DNA from: Pedobacter sp. ISL-64
Lineage (GTDB): Bacteria > Bacteroidota > Bacteroidia > Sphingobacteriales > Sphingobacteriaceae
Assembly: GCF_018613605.1 (NCBI RefSeq)
Contig: NZ_JAGGPU010000004.1
Location: forward strand, 248,001 to 312,000
DNA: 64,000 nucleotides
Reading direction: 5' to 3'
Below, piece by piece: positions 25,908 to 35,191 of this stretch. The translations under genes and the position numbers were made by a program. Numbering within the stretch: the stretch's first letter is position 1; every line of letters begins with the position of its first letter. The notes beneath the pieces are model-generated. The model was not told where the DNA came from, did no database searches, and saw only the letters and a program-made list of their open reading frames with translations.

Positions 25908-26540
25908 TTCGGACAGCTGATTTCATTAATTGATGGCCATATGATAAAAGTGGCAGTCAAAAAGAACGGTTCTGATCGATATATAAAGCGTTTAAAACTA
26001 AAGACCACTTGATTAGCATGCTGTTTTGTGCGTTTGCCAAGTGCAATTCCCTTCGGGAAGTATCGCGTGCAATGCTTGGATTATCTGGAAAAACAGTAGG
26101 TTTTCAATTAAAGCATATTCTCAAAAGGAGTACTTTATCCGATGCGAACAAGAAAAGGAATTTTATGACAGGGGGCACAAAAGAGAATTTGAGTTTATTA
26201 CCAATCTATTTGATCTAAGAGCCGACTTGATAGCCGCGCTCTACAAGATTAGATGGCAGATTGAGTTGTTGTTCAATTAGCTCAAGCAAAACTATCCCTT
26301 AAGATATTTTTAGGCGACAACGAAAATGCCATCAAAAATACCGATATATTGTGTGTTGATTGTTAATTTGCTGATAGCGGTGATAAAAAAGAAACTCAAA
26401 AGAAGCTGGGCATTTTCAAACCTGGTTAGTTTTTGTAAAATCCAGCTCTTCAACTACATTCAATTGATGAAATTTCTAGAAAATTCTGAAAAAGATTGGA
26501 TTATCGATCAAGCAGAGCGTGAACAGATGTCATTTTTTTG
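25908..26540 (+). pseudogene. IS4-family transposase relic
   Basis: Fragments in several frames match the transposase group with an N-terminal DUF4372 domain. These include VFGQLISLIDGHM near 25912, LISMLFCAFAKCNSLREVSRAM, STLSDANKK, then after a large internal loss LFDLRADLIAALYKIRWQIELLF and WAFSNLVSFCKIQLFNYIQLM. There are at least three frame changes, and the catalytic centre is largely deleted. I could not define terminal inverted repeats. The element is dead. Confidence 0.85.
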
Positions 26541-26910
26541 ACGCCTTGCTCTCGTAAAACACAAACAAAATAACATAAGTATATGATTGTTAGGTGAATA
26601 AAAATATTTAATTGTTGGGTTTAGCTTTTATCGGATATTAATGAAATCAAATAATACTTCTTGATCTTTTTGAGAAAAATGACCTTAAATATTACTACTG
26701 AAATACATAATTAACCACAAAAATTTTTGGTCTATATGATGGATAGTGATGAAAAAAGAATGGGAATGGGGCCACAAACTATCCTATTTTGTGGTAAAGA
26801 TTTTTTAAATGTACTTTAAGTGATATAATGATCAGTATTTCATTATTTGCCGCTTCTTTCTTTAGTTACTTATGATCTTCAGATTTGCCACTTAATCATA
26901 ACAGCCTATG
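26541..26910. other. AT-rich stretch with nothing recognisable
   Basis: About 370 bases between the transposase relic and the end of the XRE gene. I see no open frame of useful length, no strong hairpin and no repeat. Confidence 0.4.
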
Positions 26911-27168
26911 TTATTCCAGCCCGGCGCTAAAGTCGATTCCAAAATTAAAATCCAGAAGTTCTGTTGGATGGATTTTTAAACCTATTGCCAATCTCAATAA
27001 TGTAATAAAACTTGGACTGGTTTCTCCATTTTCATATTTAATAATATCTCCGGTATTAACCCCGCTTCTCTTGTAAAATTCGCGATAAGAAAGTTCCTGT
27101 TTCTCTTTTAAAGATTTTAAATGCTGACCGAATCTTTTCAGAATTATTTTTTCTTTCTCACTAATCAT
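26911..27168 (-). CDS. XRE/Cro-type helix-turn-helix regulator
   Basis: 85 residues, a single HTH_3 domain: FGQHLKSLKEKQELSYREF, then SGVNTGDIIKYENGETSPS as the recognition part, then LLRLAIGLKIHPTELLDF. Small stand-alone regulators of this type often accompany mobile DNA. Its gene is divergent from the structured RNA at 27273, with roughly 100 bases between their starts. Its target is unknown. Confidence 0.88.
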   Translation of the reverse strand: MISEKEKIILKRFGQHLKSLKEKQELSYREFYKRSGVNTGDIIKYENGETSPSFITLLRLAIGLKIHPTELLDFNFGIDFSAGLE

Positions 27169-27235
27169 TTTATTGCTAATAAAAATATAATTGGCAATGT
27201 CTTTTATATTTTATTTAAAATCGTCATGCAATTAC

Positions 27236-27266
27236 TTGACATTAAGCTTTTTTTTGTTTACATTTA
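27236..27266 (+). promoter_or_regulatory. candidate promoter of the structured RNA
   Basis: TTG at 27236-27238, a 20-base spacer and TACATTTA at 27259-27266 (one mismatch to TAnnTTTG). Transcription would start near 27273. No good start codon follows before the structured region. Confidence 0.45.
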
Positions 27267-27272
27267 CGTAAT

Positions 27273-27480
27273 AAAAAAATAAAACCAGTAAGGTAAAATT
27301 AAGAGTCTTGCAACCTCAAATCTCACGCCGTTGGAGCAGGACAGCAGATTTTATCCCATTTCTTATAGCGGAATTGCTATCTTTAGCTTTCCAAAATAAG
27401 AGTGGGCTTCTGCTGTAATTCCATTTCAACGTAAGGCGTGAGAAACATTATGAGGTTATGGTTTGGGAAGCCCACTTTTT
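27273..27480 (+). ncRNA. candidate structured non-coding RNA with a long interrupted hairpin
   Basis: Nested pairings form one long arm: AACCTCA (27312-27318) with TGAGGTT (27451-27457), TCTCACGCC (27321-27329) with GGCGTGAGA (27435-27443), GTTG (27330-27333) with CAAC (27427-27430), and ACAGCAGA (27341-27348) with TCTGCTGT (27409-27416). An internal bubble separates the last two. A small hairpin, ATAGC/GCTAT, lies in the apical loop. AGTGGGCTTC (27401-27410) can also pair with GAAGCCCACT (27467-27476), giving a pseudoknot or an alternative fold just before five T residues. The arm-bubble-arm shape recalls 6S RNA, but I cannot match a known family. Start and end are estimates. Confidence 0.6.
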
Positions 27481-27731
27481 CCTCTCTCCGCCAAGACTCA
27501 TAACATACGATTATGAGCAGACAAAAAATAAGTTGGATTAACTGGTTGGTACTTACTGAGGTGAGTATGCTCCAATATGTTATTTTAATTGTTCATCATT
27601 TTCAAGTATTTTTATACCAGTCTCTATTAACTTGTCCGTTTGATCGGCTTTATGCCTTGAAGCCAAAGAATCCTGAGTAGTTTTTTTGGATGGGGCAGGT
27701 TGGCCTTTATGGTCGAAAATAAAATAGGTTC
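27481..27731. other. region after the structured RNA, small hairpin and doubtful short frame
   Basis: CTCATAA (27497-27503) and TTATGAG (27511-27517) form a perfect 7-bp hairpin with a 7-base loop. An ATG at 27513 opens a frame of about 55 codons starting MSRQKISWINWL; the composition is not convincing, and no ribosome site is visible. Nothing else is recognised. Confidence 0.3.
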
Positions 27732-27953
27732 TTAATAATGATGGCCTGCCTCATTTTTTGTTTGCTTGGAGCTTGGGGCCTGGTTTATTGGGGCGTTTTT
27801 TGCCCATCCTTCCTCGATTTTTTTGTGTTTGAAAAAATAAACGGTTTCACCGTAATGGGATTTGTACGTCTGGATTTTTAGGCCAGGGTGGGAGTTTTTC
27901 TGCCACTTAGGCTCTTCCACAATTGGGTACTTTGGACGACTGCCTTTGATCAA
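27732..27953 (-). CDS. doubtful small hypothetical protein
   Basis: 73 residues if read from a TTG at 27951-27953; no ATG is available. The product is hydrophilic and rich in Lys, Pro and Gln, with the segment YGETVYFFKHKKIEEGW. I do not recognise it. It is divergent from the equally doubtful frame at 27983. It may be a real short gene or a chance frame. Confidence 0.25.
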   Translation of the reverse strand: MIKGSRPKYPIVEEPKWQKNSHPGLKIQTYKSHYGETVYFFKHKKIEEGWAKNAPINQAPSSKQTKNEAGHHY

Positions 27954-27982
27954 TTTTTAGTTTAGAATTTTTAACCCTGCAT

Positions 27983-28282
27983 ATGAAGACCGATAGGAGT
28001 TATTTGCCGCTTTTTTTTCTCTGTTGGGCTTTTTTGTATAGCTCATTGGCGGTATGGAGCATTTGGCCTATAGGCCTTAGCAGGCAGGGACTAGTTAATA
28101 AAAATAAGTATGAGTCCGGGCAGGTGCTGCGGAATATAGGCGGAGTGAAGCCGGGCCCGGATGATTTTACCTGTTTCTGTTGTATTGATGGCAATGTGAT
28201 CTTGGTTATAAATTCTGACATTGATTTTATTTCAACTTCGCTCCAAAATCCTATCAAAAATATTATTAAAGGTCCAGAATAG
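27983..28282 (+). CDS. small hypothetical protein with a signal-like N-terminus
   Basis: 99 residues starting MKTDRSYLPLFFLCWAF, a plausible signal anchor, followed by IWPIGLSRQG, NKYESGQVLRN and a Cys-containing segment FTCFCCIDGN. A frame of similar length runs on the opposite strand (28000-28308), but its start is less protein-like. I prefer the plus strand for the hydrophobic N-terminus and for the same direction as the following locus. Family unknown. Confidence 0.4.
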   Translation: MKTDRSYLPLFFLCWAFLYSSLAVWSIWPIGLSRQGLVNKNKYESGQVLRNIGGVKPGPDDFTCFCCIDGNVILVINSDIDFISTSLQNPIKNIIKGPE

Positions 28283-28398
28283 GTAGGTTGGCATGGTTTT
28301 TCAATCACTGCTGTAATCCGGTTGCCAAATGTTACTGTAAAGTAGTCAAACTTTGCTATTGCTTTTAATCAATTACCAATTTCTCTAACCATCAATTC

Positions 28399-28668
28399 AT
28401 GACCTTGTCTGATTATAATTCTAGAAACCGTTCTTTGAAAACAGCTCAACAGGTGCTGGAATCATTTTATGGTCGTTATGGCGCGAATAAAATAAAGCTG
28501 GTTTTATTTTCGGTGTTTCAGGCTTATGCGCTGAGCGATAAAAAGGGTTTTCTGGAACTGGATAGCAGTGAAGGGGAAGTGGCTGAGGTGTTTGATGGTC
28601 TGGTCGAGTTGGTTAAGGCGGTGCGGATGCTGATGGAGGAGGGCAGGATTGAAGGGTTGGGGATTTAG
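28399..28668 (+). CDS. small uncharacterised protein at the head of the RiPP-like locus
   Basis: 89 residues, acidic and helical, no signal peptide or membrane segment: LKTAQQVLESFYGRYGANKIKLVLFSVFQ then EVFDGLVELVKAVRMLMEEG. It precedes the TlpA gene by 50 bases on the same strand and shares the higher GC content of the genes that follow, so it probably belongs to the same unit. I do not recognise a named family and offer no function. Confidence 0.6.
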   Translation: MTLSDYNSRNRSLKTAQQVLESFYGRYGANKIKLVLFSVFQAYALSDKKGFLELDSSEGEVAEVFDGLVELVKAVRMLMEEGRIEGLGI

Positions 28669-28718
28669 AATAGCCTTTACTTCAGGTTCTAATTTTTTTT
28701 ACGTTTAAATCAATCAAA

Positions 28719-29465
28719 ATGAAGCTTAGAATATGCTTCCTGTTATTGTCATGCCCTTTTTTTGGGGTGTATGCGCAGGATAAAGACTTGTTAGGTGTGT
28801 CTGGCCGTGCAGGTGGTGTGGGGATTGTGATCGGTCAGCGGGTGCCGGATGTACTGATACCGAATATCTCGGGTTTGAAAGGTTCTGAATTGGTGTCTCT
28901 ACCGCTTTCAGCTTTTAAGGGCAAGTTGCTGATCCTGGATTTCTGGGCGACGTATTGCATACCCTGTATTGCCAATTTCCCGCAAATGAAAATGCTGCAA
29001 GAGAAATACCGGAACGACCTGCAGGTGATCCTGGTGAATAATGAACCTGTAGCCAGGGCAGCAACGTTTTTGCAGAAAAGGAAAAACGAACATAGGGAAG
29101 CCTTTACCGCTATTTTGGCCGATACGCTGCTAAATAAAACTTTTCCGCACCGTACCATACCTCATTATGTATGGATAGGCAGGGATGGGAAAGTGCTGGC
29201 AATAACGGGCGAGGAGGAACTGCAGGAGGCGAAATTGTTGCAGGCCATGGCGGGGGAGGGTGGTACTTTCGTCAACAAAAAGAACATCGATCCGGCGCTG
29301 CCTTTGTTCAGTTCGGCAGATTTTCCTGCTGAAGGCTTGGTTCGGTACGGCCTGTTTACCAAAGGGCGGGTTTCTGGCCTGGCCAGCGGGACACGGTTTC
29401 GGAAAGCTAAATCATCAGGTGTGCTGGTGGGGCGTGCCTTTACCAATACCGGATTTTTTAACTAA
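28719..29465 (+). CDS. TlpA-like periplasmic thiol-disulfide oxidoreductase
   Basis: 248 residues with a signal peptide (about 1-20, ending VYAQ). The thioredoxin fold has the active site FWATYCIPC (Cys80, Cys83), the helix PQMKMLQEKY and the cis-proline region FPHRTIPHYVWIGRDGKV. About 60 residues follow the fold, an extension without a recognised domain. TlpA proteins handle disulfide reduction or exchange outside the inner membrane. A second TlpA gene follows 130 bases downstream, then SusC/SusD, so both probably act on a cysteine-containing secreted or imported peptide. Confidence 0.88.
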   Translation: MKLRICFLLLSCPFFGVYAQDKDLLGVSGRAGGVGIVIGQRVPDVLIPNISGLKGSELVSLPLSAFKGKLLILDFWATYCIPCIANFPQMKMLQEKYRNDLQVILVNNEPVARAATFLQKRKNEHREAFTAILADTLLNKTFPHRTIPHYVWIGRDGKVLAITGEEELQEAKLLQAMAGEGGTFVNKKNIDPALPLFSSADFPAEGLVRYGLFTKGRVSGLASGTRFRKAKSSGVLVGRAFTNTGFFN

Positions 29466-29594
29466 CTGATCTATTAAAAAATTAAGGGTTTTGATCGGGA
29501 TGGGATTGCTAAGCTGTTTTGTGGTGGTTTTCGGCTTTGGGAAACCTGGATAGCTGATGTGATCACTGATCTGTACCTGTTAACTCAACTAATC

Positions 29595-30191
29595 ATGAAA
29601 AAAAAATTTTATTGTGTTTTATTGCTGCTTTGCAGTATGTATCCTGGGCTATGGGCTCAGGATAAGCAAGTGGATTCTATCGCCCCCCTTTATGTAGGGG
29701 CAAAGCTGCCGCGTATGCTTTTTACTTTAGAGAGTAAAGTGCTTAAAGGCAGGGAACTATCGGGTACCTCGCTTTCCGGGGATTTTAATAAGCTGATTAT
29801 TATTGATTTCTGGGCAAGTTGGTGTGGCTCCTGCCTGAAAAAGTTTCCCTTGCTGGAGAAGATGCAGGAAAAGTATCCTGCAGACCTTAAAGTTTTACTG
29901 GTGAATTCATTGGGGACCGGCGATACGGCCGCTTCGCTGATTGCGAAGGCTGGGTCGGACGGGGCTTTAGCTCAGATGAGGCTGCCTTTTGTGGTGGAGG
30001 ATGAACTGTTTTTGAAGGCTTTTCCGCACCGGTCTATCCCGCATTATGTCTGGATAATCGGTGGAGCGGTAGAGGGGATCACTTCAAGTGATTTCCTGAC
30101 AGCAGAAAACGTGGTGATGATGGTGGAACGTAACCGTAAGCATGTGCAGACGGTGAGTAAACTAAAGGGGTTTAGGGAGCCAAAGTATTAG
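29595..30191 (+). CDS. second TlpA-like thiol-disulfide oxidoreductase
   Basis: 198 residues from the ATG at 29595; an in-frame ATG at 29559 would put 12 residues ahead of an otherwise perfect signal peptide (MKKKFYCVLLLLCSMYPGLWAQ). The active site is FWASWCGSC (Cys77, Cys80) and FPHRSIPHYVW is the cis-proline loop. It resembles the upstream TlpA and probably arose by duplication. The SusC gene begins 2 bases after its stop, strong evidence for one transcript with the receptor. Confidence 0.88.
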   Translation: MKKKFYCVLLLLCSMYPGLWAQDKQVDSIAPLYVGAKLPRMLFTLESKVLKGRELSGTSLSGDFNKLIIIDFWASWCGSCLKKFPLLEKMQEKYPADLKVLLVNSLGTGDTAASLIAKAGSDGALAQMRLPFVVEDELFLKAFPHRSIPHYVWIIGGAVEGITSSDFLTAENVVMMVERNRKHVQTVSKLKGFREPKY

Positions 30192-30193
30192 TT

Positions 30194-33100
30194 ATGGGCA
30201 GGATTATTTTAGTTTTTGTTTTGCTCCTGTCTATTTCAGGGGTGAAGGCCCAGGATGCTTTGAAAGGAGTGGTGGTGGATGGGAAAGGGAAAGGGATTGC
30301 AGGGGTAGTGGTAAAAGCTGTTCCCGGTGGACAGGTGTTGACGGAAGATGATGGCTCGTTTGCCTTGGGACTAAAGGCGGGCAGGATTAAATTGTCGTTT
30401 TCGGCGATGAACTTTGTCCGGCTGGATACTGTGGTGTCGTTGCCTTTTGCCGGTTTACTTTCGGTAGTGCTTAACGGAAAGGACCAGGAGTTGGGAACAG
30501 TGGAAGTGAGTACAGGTTACCAGACCCTGCCTAAAGAGCGGGCAACGGGTTCGTTTCTTAAGTTATCGGGTAAGCTGCTGAATGAGCAGGTGGGTACGGG
30601 TATCATCTCGAGGCTGGAAGGGGTGACCAGTAGCCTGAGCATAGACCGTAAGAGTAACGGCGGTGAAGGCTATGGGATTATCATCCGTGGGATTGGTACA
30701 CTGCAGGGGCCACGCAGTCCCCTGGTTGTGCTGGATAACTTTCCTTATGAAGGGGATCTGGGTAACATCAATCCCAATGACGTGGAAAGCATTACTGTGC
30801 TGCGTGATGCCGCTGCGGCATCAATATGGGGAGCAAGGGCAGGGAATGGCGTGATTGTGATCAATACCAAAAAGGCCAGGTTTAATGATAAACTGAAGGT
30901 GTCCTTTTCGGGCAACTTGAAAGTGGCCGAAAAGCCTGATCAGTATTATCAGAGTAGGATTAGTGTCGGTGATTTTATAGACCTAGAGAATTATCTTTTT
31001 GATAAAGGCTATTACAGCAGCTTTGAAATGGACAATTCGCACCCGCCGTTATCGCAGGTAGTTGAACTTCGGATTGCTGCCCGTGACGGGCTTGTCAGTG
31101 CTACAGATGCCCATTCGCAGATCGATGCTTTGCGGAGTTATGATTTGCGGCAGGAGCTTAACCGTTATGTCTTTCAGAACGCTACTGCCCAGCAGTACAG
31201 CCTGCAATTGGGGGCAGGGTCGGAGAAAAGGAACTGGCTGCTTTCGGCAGGTTTTGACCATAATGTAAGCTCGCTTGCTGCGCCTTTTAGCCGTTATAAT
31301 GTAAAGGCGGAGCAGAACTTTAAGCTTGGCCCACGGTTAACGCTAACAGGAAATCTTATGCTTACCCTTTCCAACAGTAAAAATGGTAAAACAGACCCAT
31401 CGCAGATCAGCTCCGCTACCGGTATCCTTCCACCATATACGCAGTTGGCTGATGGGCAGGGGAATGCGCTTGCAGTAATCAGGGATTACAGGACGGGCTA
31501 TATTAATACCGCCGGAAACGGAAAGCTGCTGGACTGGTCGTATTATCCGCTGGAGGATTATAAATACGCCCGCTCGGTGAATAAGGTGAGTGATGTTCTG
31601 GCATCGCTTCGGGCAGCCTACCAGTTGACCGGATGGTTAAAGCTGGCTGGAACCTATCAGTTTGAACAGCAGGATGGGCAGGTGATCACGATAAATAACC
31701 CGCAAAGTTATTATGTGCGTAACCTGGTGAATGTGTTCTCTTCCATCGATGCCTCCGGATCGCTAAAGCGAAACATCCCACTGGGCAGTATACGGGATCA
31801 GGATTATGCTTTGCTGGCAGCGCACAATGCAAGGGTGCAGGCTGATATCAATAAAGTGATGGGCAGGCATTCCCTCTCTGGGATTATCGGCGGGGAGATC
31901 AGGAGTACCGGGGTACAGACCAGTACCAGGCGGATATATGGACTGAATGAATCTACTTTAACCACTTCAGTTGTAGATTACCTGAACCCCATTAAAACCT
32001 TTGTTACCGGAAATACCGAAAATGTGCCAAACAGGGACGCTATGGGAAGAACGCTGAACCGTTATGTTTCGATGTTTGCCAACCTGGCCTATACCTTTGA
32101 TGAGCGCTATACGCTTTCATTGAGCGGGCGCAGGGATGCATCCAATCTGTATGGCCTGAATACCAATGATAAATGGAACCCCTTGTTTTCTTCCGGGTTT
32201 GCATGGGAAGTTTCCAAAGAGAAATTCTGGGGAGGGGGCCTCATTTCTTTCCTGAAACTCAGGACAACTTTTGGGGCAAGCGGAAACACTGACCTAAGGA
32301 CTACTGCGGTAACCACGATTACCTATTTGGGATTCAATTCTGTATTTACCCAAAGTCCTTACGCGCTGTTTAGTAATTATGCCAATCCGGAGTTAAAGTG
32401 GGAACGGGTTTTTATGTTCAATGCGGGGCTGGACTTTGCCTTACGTGGGAACAGGATAAAAGGGAGCCTGGAATATTACCGCAAAAAATCTGTTGACCTT
32501 TTGGCGCTGACCCCGATAGACTTGACCGCAGGGGTGGGTGCTACGCTTGTGAAGAATTCAGGCGTGATATCTGGGGATGGGCTGGATCTGGAACTCAGCA
32601 GCCGGAATATAAAGGGCAGGTTCAGCTGGTCGTCGGACTTCTTTCTGAACTATTATAAGGATAGGGTGATTAAGAATTACAACAGCACTTTTAACGGCAG
32701 GGGAAAACTGAGCGGGAATGTTTCCTATACAGGTATTGTGGGATATCCGCTTTATGGGATGATTTCCTTTAAATGGGCGGGGCTGGACCCTGCGACAGGC
32801 GACCCTCAGGGGATATTGAACGGGGCGATAAGCAAAAACTATGATGCGCTGATGGGGAGCTCGCTTAAATTCGAGGAGATGGTATACCACGGTACCGCGC
32901 TGCCCATATTTACCGGTGGATTGGGCAATAGTTTCGCTTATGGTGGTTTTACACTCAGTTTGAGGATGAGCTTTAAGCTGGGGTACTATTTCAGGAAAAA
33001 TGCACTGGATTACGGTTCACTCATGATAGGCAGGCAGGGGACGGGTGATTACGCCCGCAGGTGGCAAAAACCGGGCGATGAGCTGCAGACCAATGTGCCG

Positions 33101-33379
33101 AGCCTTATTTATCCCAACTCGGACCTTAGGGATGAGTTTTACTGGGGATCGGAGGTCAATGTGCTCAAAGGGGACCATATCCGTATGCAGTACGTGAACT
33201 TAGGCTATGACTTTAAGCTGTACGGTGGAAAGAAAGCAGGCTTTTCCAAATTTCAGGTGTTTGTGGTGGCGAGTAACCTGGGAATTATCTGGCGGGCAAA
33301 CAAAGAGCATATTGATCCGGATTTTAACGGGATACCGGATGCAAAAAGTATTGCATTTGGTTTTAGATCAACTTTATAA
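30194..33379 (+). CDS. SusC-like TonB-linked receptor of the TlpA/LanB locus
   Basis: 1061 residues. A signal peptide ends near GVKAQ (about 20); a carboxypeptidase-regulatory-like domain follows (about 23-100). The plug starts with EVSTGYQTLPKERATGSFLKL and continues through ITVLRDAAAASIWGARAGNGVIVI; a large barrel follows. The plug entry differs from the VVVIGYGT type at 5316, as in the receptor group that keeps company with TlpA and MauE proteins. The substrate may be a peptide rather than a glycan, since no carbohydrate enzymes lie near. Confidence 0.93.
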   Translation: MGRIILVFVLLLSISGVKAQDALKGVVVDGKGKGIAGVVVKAVPGGQVLTEDDGSFALGLKAGRIKLSFSAMNFVRLDTVVSLPFAGLLSVVLNGKDQELGTVEVSTGYQTLPKERATGSFLKLSGKLLNEQVGTGIISRLEGVTSSLSIDRKSNGGEGYGIIIRGIGTLQGPRSPLVVLDNFPYEGDLGNINPNDVESITVLRDAAAASIWGARAGNGVIVINTKKARFNDKLKVSFSGNLKVAEKPDQYYQSRISVGDFIDLENYLFDKGYYSSFEMDNSHPPLSQVVELRIAARDGLVSATDAHSQIDALRSYDLRQELNRYVFQNATAQQYSLQLGAGSEKRNWLLSAGFDHNVSSLAAPFSRYNVKAEQNFKLGPRLTLTGNLMLTLSNSKNGKTDPSQISSATGILPPYTQLADGQGNALAVIRDYRTGYINTAGNGKLLDWSYYPLEDYKYARSVNKVSDVLASLRAAYQLTGWLKLAGTYQFEQQDGQVITINNPQSYYVRNLVNVFSSIDASGSLKRNIPLGSIRDQDYALLAAHNARVQADINKVMGRHSLSGIIGGEIRSTGVQTSTRRIYGLNESTLTTSVVDYLNPIKTFVTGNTENVPNRDAMGRTLNRYVSMFANLAYTFDERYTLSLSGRRDASNLYGLNTNDKWNPLFSSGFAWEVSKEKFWGGGLISFLKLRTTFGASGNTDLRTTAVTTITYLGFNSVFTQSPYALFSNYANPELKWERVFMFNAGLDFALRGNRIKGSLEYYRKKSVDLLALTPIDLTAGVGATLVKNSGVISGDGLDLELSSRNIKGRFSWSSDFFLNYYKDRVIKNYNSTFNGRGKLSGNVSYTGIVGYPLYGMISFKWAGLDPATGDPQGILNGAISKNYDALMGSSLKFEEMVYHGTALPIFTGGLGNSFAYGGFTLSLRMSFKLGYYFRKNALDYGSLMIGRQGTGDYARRWQKPGDELQTNVPSLIYPNSDLRDEFYWGSEVNVLKGDHIRMQYVNLGYDFKLYGGKKAGFSKFQVFVVASNLGIIWRANKEHIDPDFNGIPDAKSIAFGFRSTL

Positions 33380-33391
33380 GCTTAAGCGAAT

Positions 33392-34732
33392 ATGAAAAAG
33401 TTAATTTTTTTAAGCATGCTGGTGCTTTTGTTTTGCAGCTCATGTAAGAAGTTTTTAGACGAGAAGTCCAACCAGAATCAGGCTATACCTGAAACGCTGA
33501 CAGACCTGCAGGCTTTGCTCGATCAGTACCAGGTGCTGAACTATGTGGACGGGAATGCGGCGGAGATCAGCACGGACGATGTATACCTGAGCGATGCTGA
33601 TTTAGGTGCAAGGCCTGAAAATGAGCGCAACATGTACACCTGGCAGCGCAGCAATATCTTTTTACAGGATGGTAATGAATGGTTTTATAATTACAGGGCA
33701 ATTAACCGTACCAACGTGGTGTTGGAGGCTATCGCTAAAATTAACAAAACTGCCGGTAATGCTGCCGAATGGGACAATGTCTGCGGGCAGGCTTATTTCA
33801 TCCGGGCGAAAAACCATTTGCGGGGACTTTATATATGGGGTAATGCTTATGGTGAACAGTCGTCGTCAGATTTGGGGGTACCACTCAGGCTGGGGTCTGA
33901 CTTTAATGTGCCCTCGGTGCGGGCAACTGTTGGGCAAGGTTATGCGCAGGTAATCTCCGATCTGCAAAGGGCAGCTCAGGCGCTTCCCCTTAAAGCGGTA
34001 CATGTGATGCGGCCCTCCAAGCCTGCGGCATTTGGCCTGCTCGCGCGGGTTTACTTATCGATGCGCAAATATGAGCTGGCAAAGCTTTATGCTGATTCCT
34101 GTTTATCGCTAAAGGCTGATTTGCTGGATTATAATACGTTGAATGCAGCAGCAAGTTATCCCATTGGCCAATTTAATGTTGAGGTATTGCAGGACAGTTA
34201 CTTTACTTCTCCGATGCTGAACAATGCAAGGGGCAAAATCAATCCTGCGCTTTATGCACTGTATGAGGCGAACGATTTGCGAAAAGTTGTTTTTTTTGGC
34301 GATAACAAAAACGGGACATACGGCTTTAAGGGAAGCTATGAGGGGAACTCGAATTTCTTTAGCGGGGTGGCGGTGAATGAGGTAGTGCTGATGAGGAGCG
34401 AATGCCTGGCCCGGGCCGGCAGGCTTTCAGAAGCGCTGGCTGACTTAAACCGTTTGCTGCGAAACCGGTATAAAAAAAATACTTTCACGGACAGGGCAGG
34501 AAGCGATCCGCAGGCGGTGCTGGCTGATATTCTTTTGGAGCGCAGAAAGGAACTGCTGCTCAGGGGGCTGCGGTGGGTAGATGTGAAAAGATTGAATATG
34601 GAGAATGCCGGTATTTCTTTTAGCAGGAGCTACAAAGGTGTGATGTACCAGCTTAAGGCCAACAGTACGGGCTTTGCCCTTCCGATCCCCGAACGGGTGA
34701 TCGAGGTAGCGGGTCTCCCGCAGAATCCTTAA
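33392..34732 (+). CDS. SusD/RagB-like lipoprotein of the TlpA/LanB locus
   Basis: 446 residues, short for the family. The lipobox is LFCSSC with Cys18. AYFIRAKNHLRGLYIWGN and the C-terminal ILLERRKELLLRGLRWVDVKRLN are the familiar SusD signatures. It follows the SusC gene by 12 bases. The small size fits SusD proteins paired with receptors for small ligands; this is inference. Confidence 0.93.
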   Translation: MKKLIFLSMLVLLFCSSCKKFLDEKSNQNQAIPETLTDLQALLDQYQVLNYVDGNAAEISTDDVYLSDADLGARPENERNMYTWQRSNIFLQDGNEWFYNYRAINRTNVVLEAIAKINKTAGNAAEWDNVCGQAYFIRAKNHLRGLYIWGNAYGEQSSSDLGVPLRLGSDFNVPSVRATVGQGYAQVISDLQRAAQALPLKAVHVMRPSKPAAFGLLARVYLSMRKYELAKLYADSCLSLKADLLDYNTLNAAASYPIGQFNVEVLQDSYFTSPMLNNARGKINPALYALYEANDLRKVVFFGDNKNGTYGFKGSYEGNSNFFSGVAVNEVVLMRSECLARAGRLSEALADLNRLLRNRYKKNTFTDRAGSDPQAVLADILLERRKELLLRGLRWVDVKRLNMENAGISFSRSYKGVMYQLKANSTGFALPIPERVIEVAGLPQNP

Positions 34733-34735
34733 ATG

Positions 34736-34765
34736 CAATGGTGCAGCATTAAACCTGCACCATTG
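34736..34765. terminator. bidirectional stem-loop between convergent genes
   Basis: CAATGGTGCAG (34736-34746) pairs perfectly with CTGCACCATTG (34755-34765) around an 8-base loop. It lies between the end of the susD gene and the end of the convergent DUF6520 gene, so it can terminate both transcripts. Confidence 0.65.
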
Positions 34766-34772
34766 ACTACTG

Positions 34773-35072
34773 TTACTGCTCTCTGGCAGAAATCAATTCT
34801 TGAGAGGCAAGTACGGCCTGGTTGTCTTTACCTGTAAGGTAGGTAGACAGCGAAGTTTCGATGCCAATCGTGCAAGGTACTTCCGGGTCCCCGCTACATT
34901 CGAACGCAGTAGGGCTTCCTGCAGGTTCCCATGAGCTCGTTTCGTAAACAGGGCCATTGGTGGTTTTGTAGTGGTAGTAAGTGGTTTTTTTGTTAGTGAA
35001 TGCACTTTGTGAGGCGATAAGGCCGAACCCTAATACAAGGGCTGCAAGGCCTAAGTTAAATTTTTTTGACAT
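34773..35072 (-). CDS. DUF6520 family secreted small protein
   Basis: 99 residues. An N-terminal signal-type segment (MSKKFNLGLAALVLGFGLIASQSAF) precedes a short mature part with YYHYKTTNGPVY and exactly two cysteines in FECSGDPEVPC. The pattern fits DUF6520, small exported proteins of Bacteroidetes with unknown function. It is encoded downstream of a MauE-like redox protein on the same strand, and two TlpA genes lie opposite. I infer that its two cysteines form a disulfide under control of these proteins. It is one of two candidates for the secreted product of this locus. Confidence 0.75.
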   Translation of the reverse strand: MSKKFNLGLAALVLGFGLIASQSAFTNKKTTYYHYKTTNGPVYETSSWEPAGSPTAFECSGDPEVPCTIGIETSLSTYLTGKDNQAVLASQELISAREQ

Positions 35073-35191
35073 GGTATTTAGTTTTAAATGATCTCCGCTT
35101 AGGGAGGATAAATGAAGTCGATCTGGCTGGGTGGTCTGGCGATCGGTTGATTTTTTCTGTATTGGATAGGACCGGTATCCGGTTATGCTGG

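Noticed and set aside
27273..27480. Assignment of the structured RNA as 6S RNA
   Set aside because: The arm-bubble-arm shape fits, but I cannot confirm conserved 6S sequence positions, and the possible pseudoknot with the 3' end is not part of the 6S model I know.
28000..28308. Minus-strand frame of 102 codons opposite the small gene at 27983
   Set aside because: Its start is unconvincing and its composition is less protein-like than the plus-strand frame with a signal-type N-terminus. Both remain doubtful.
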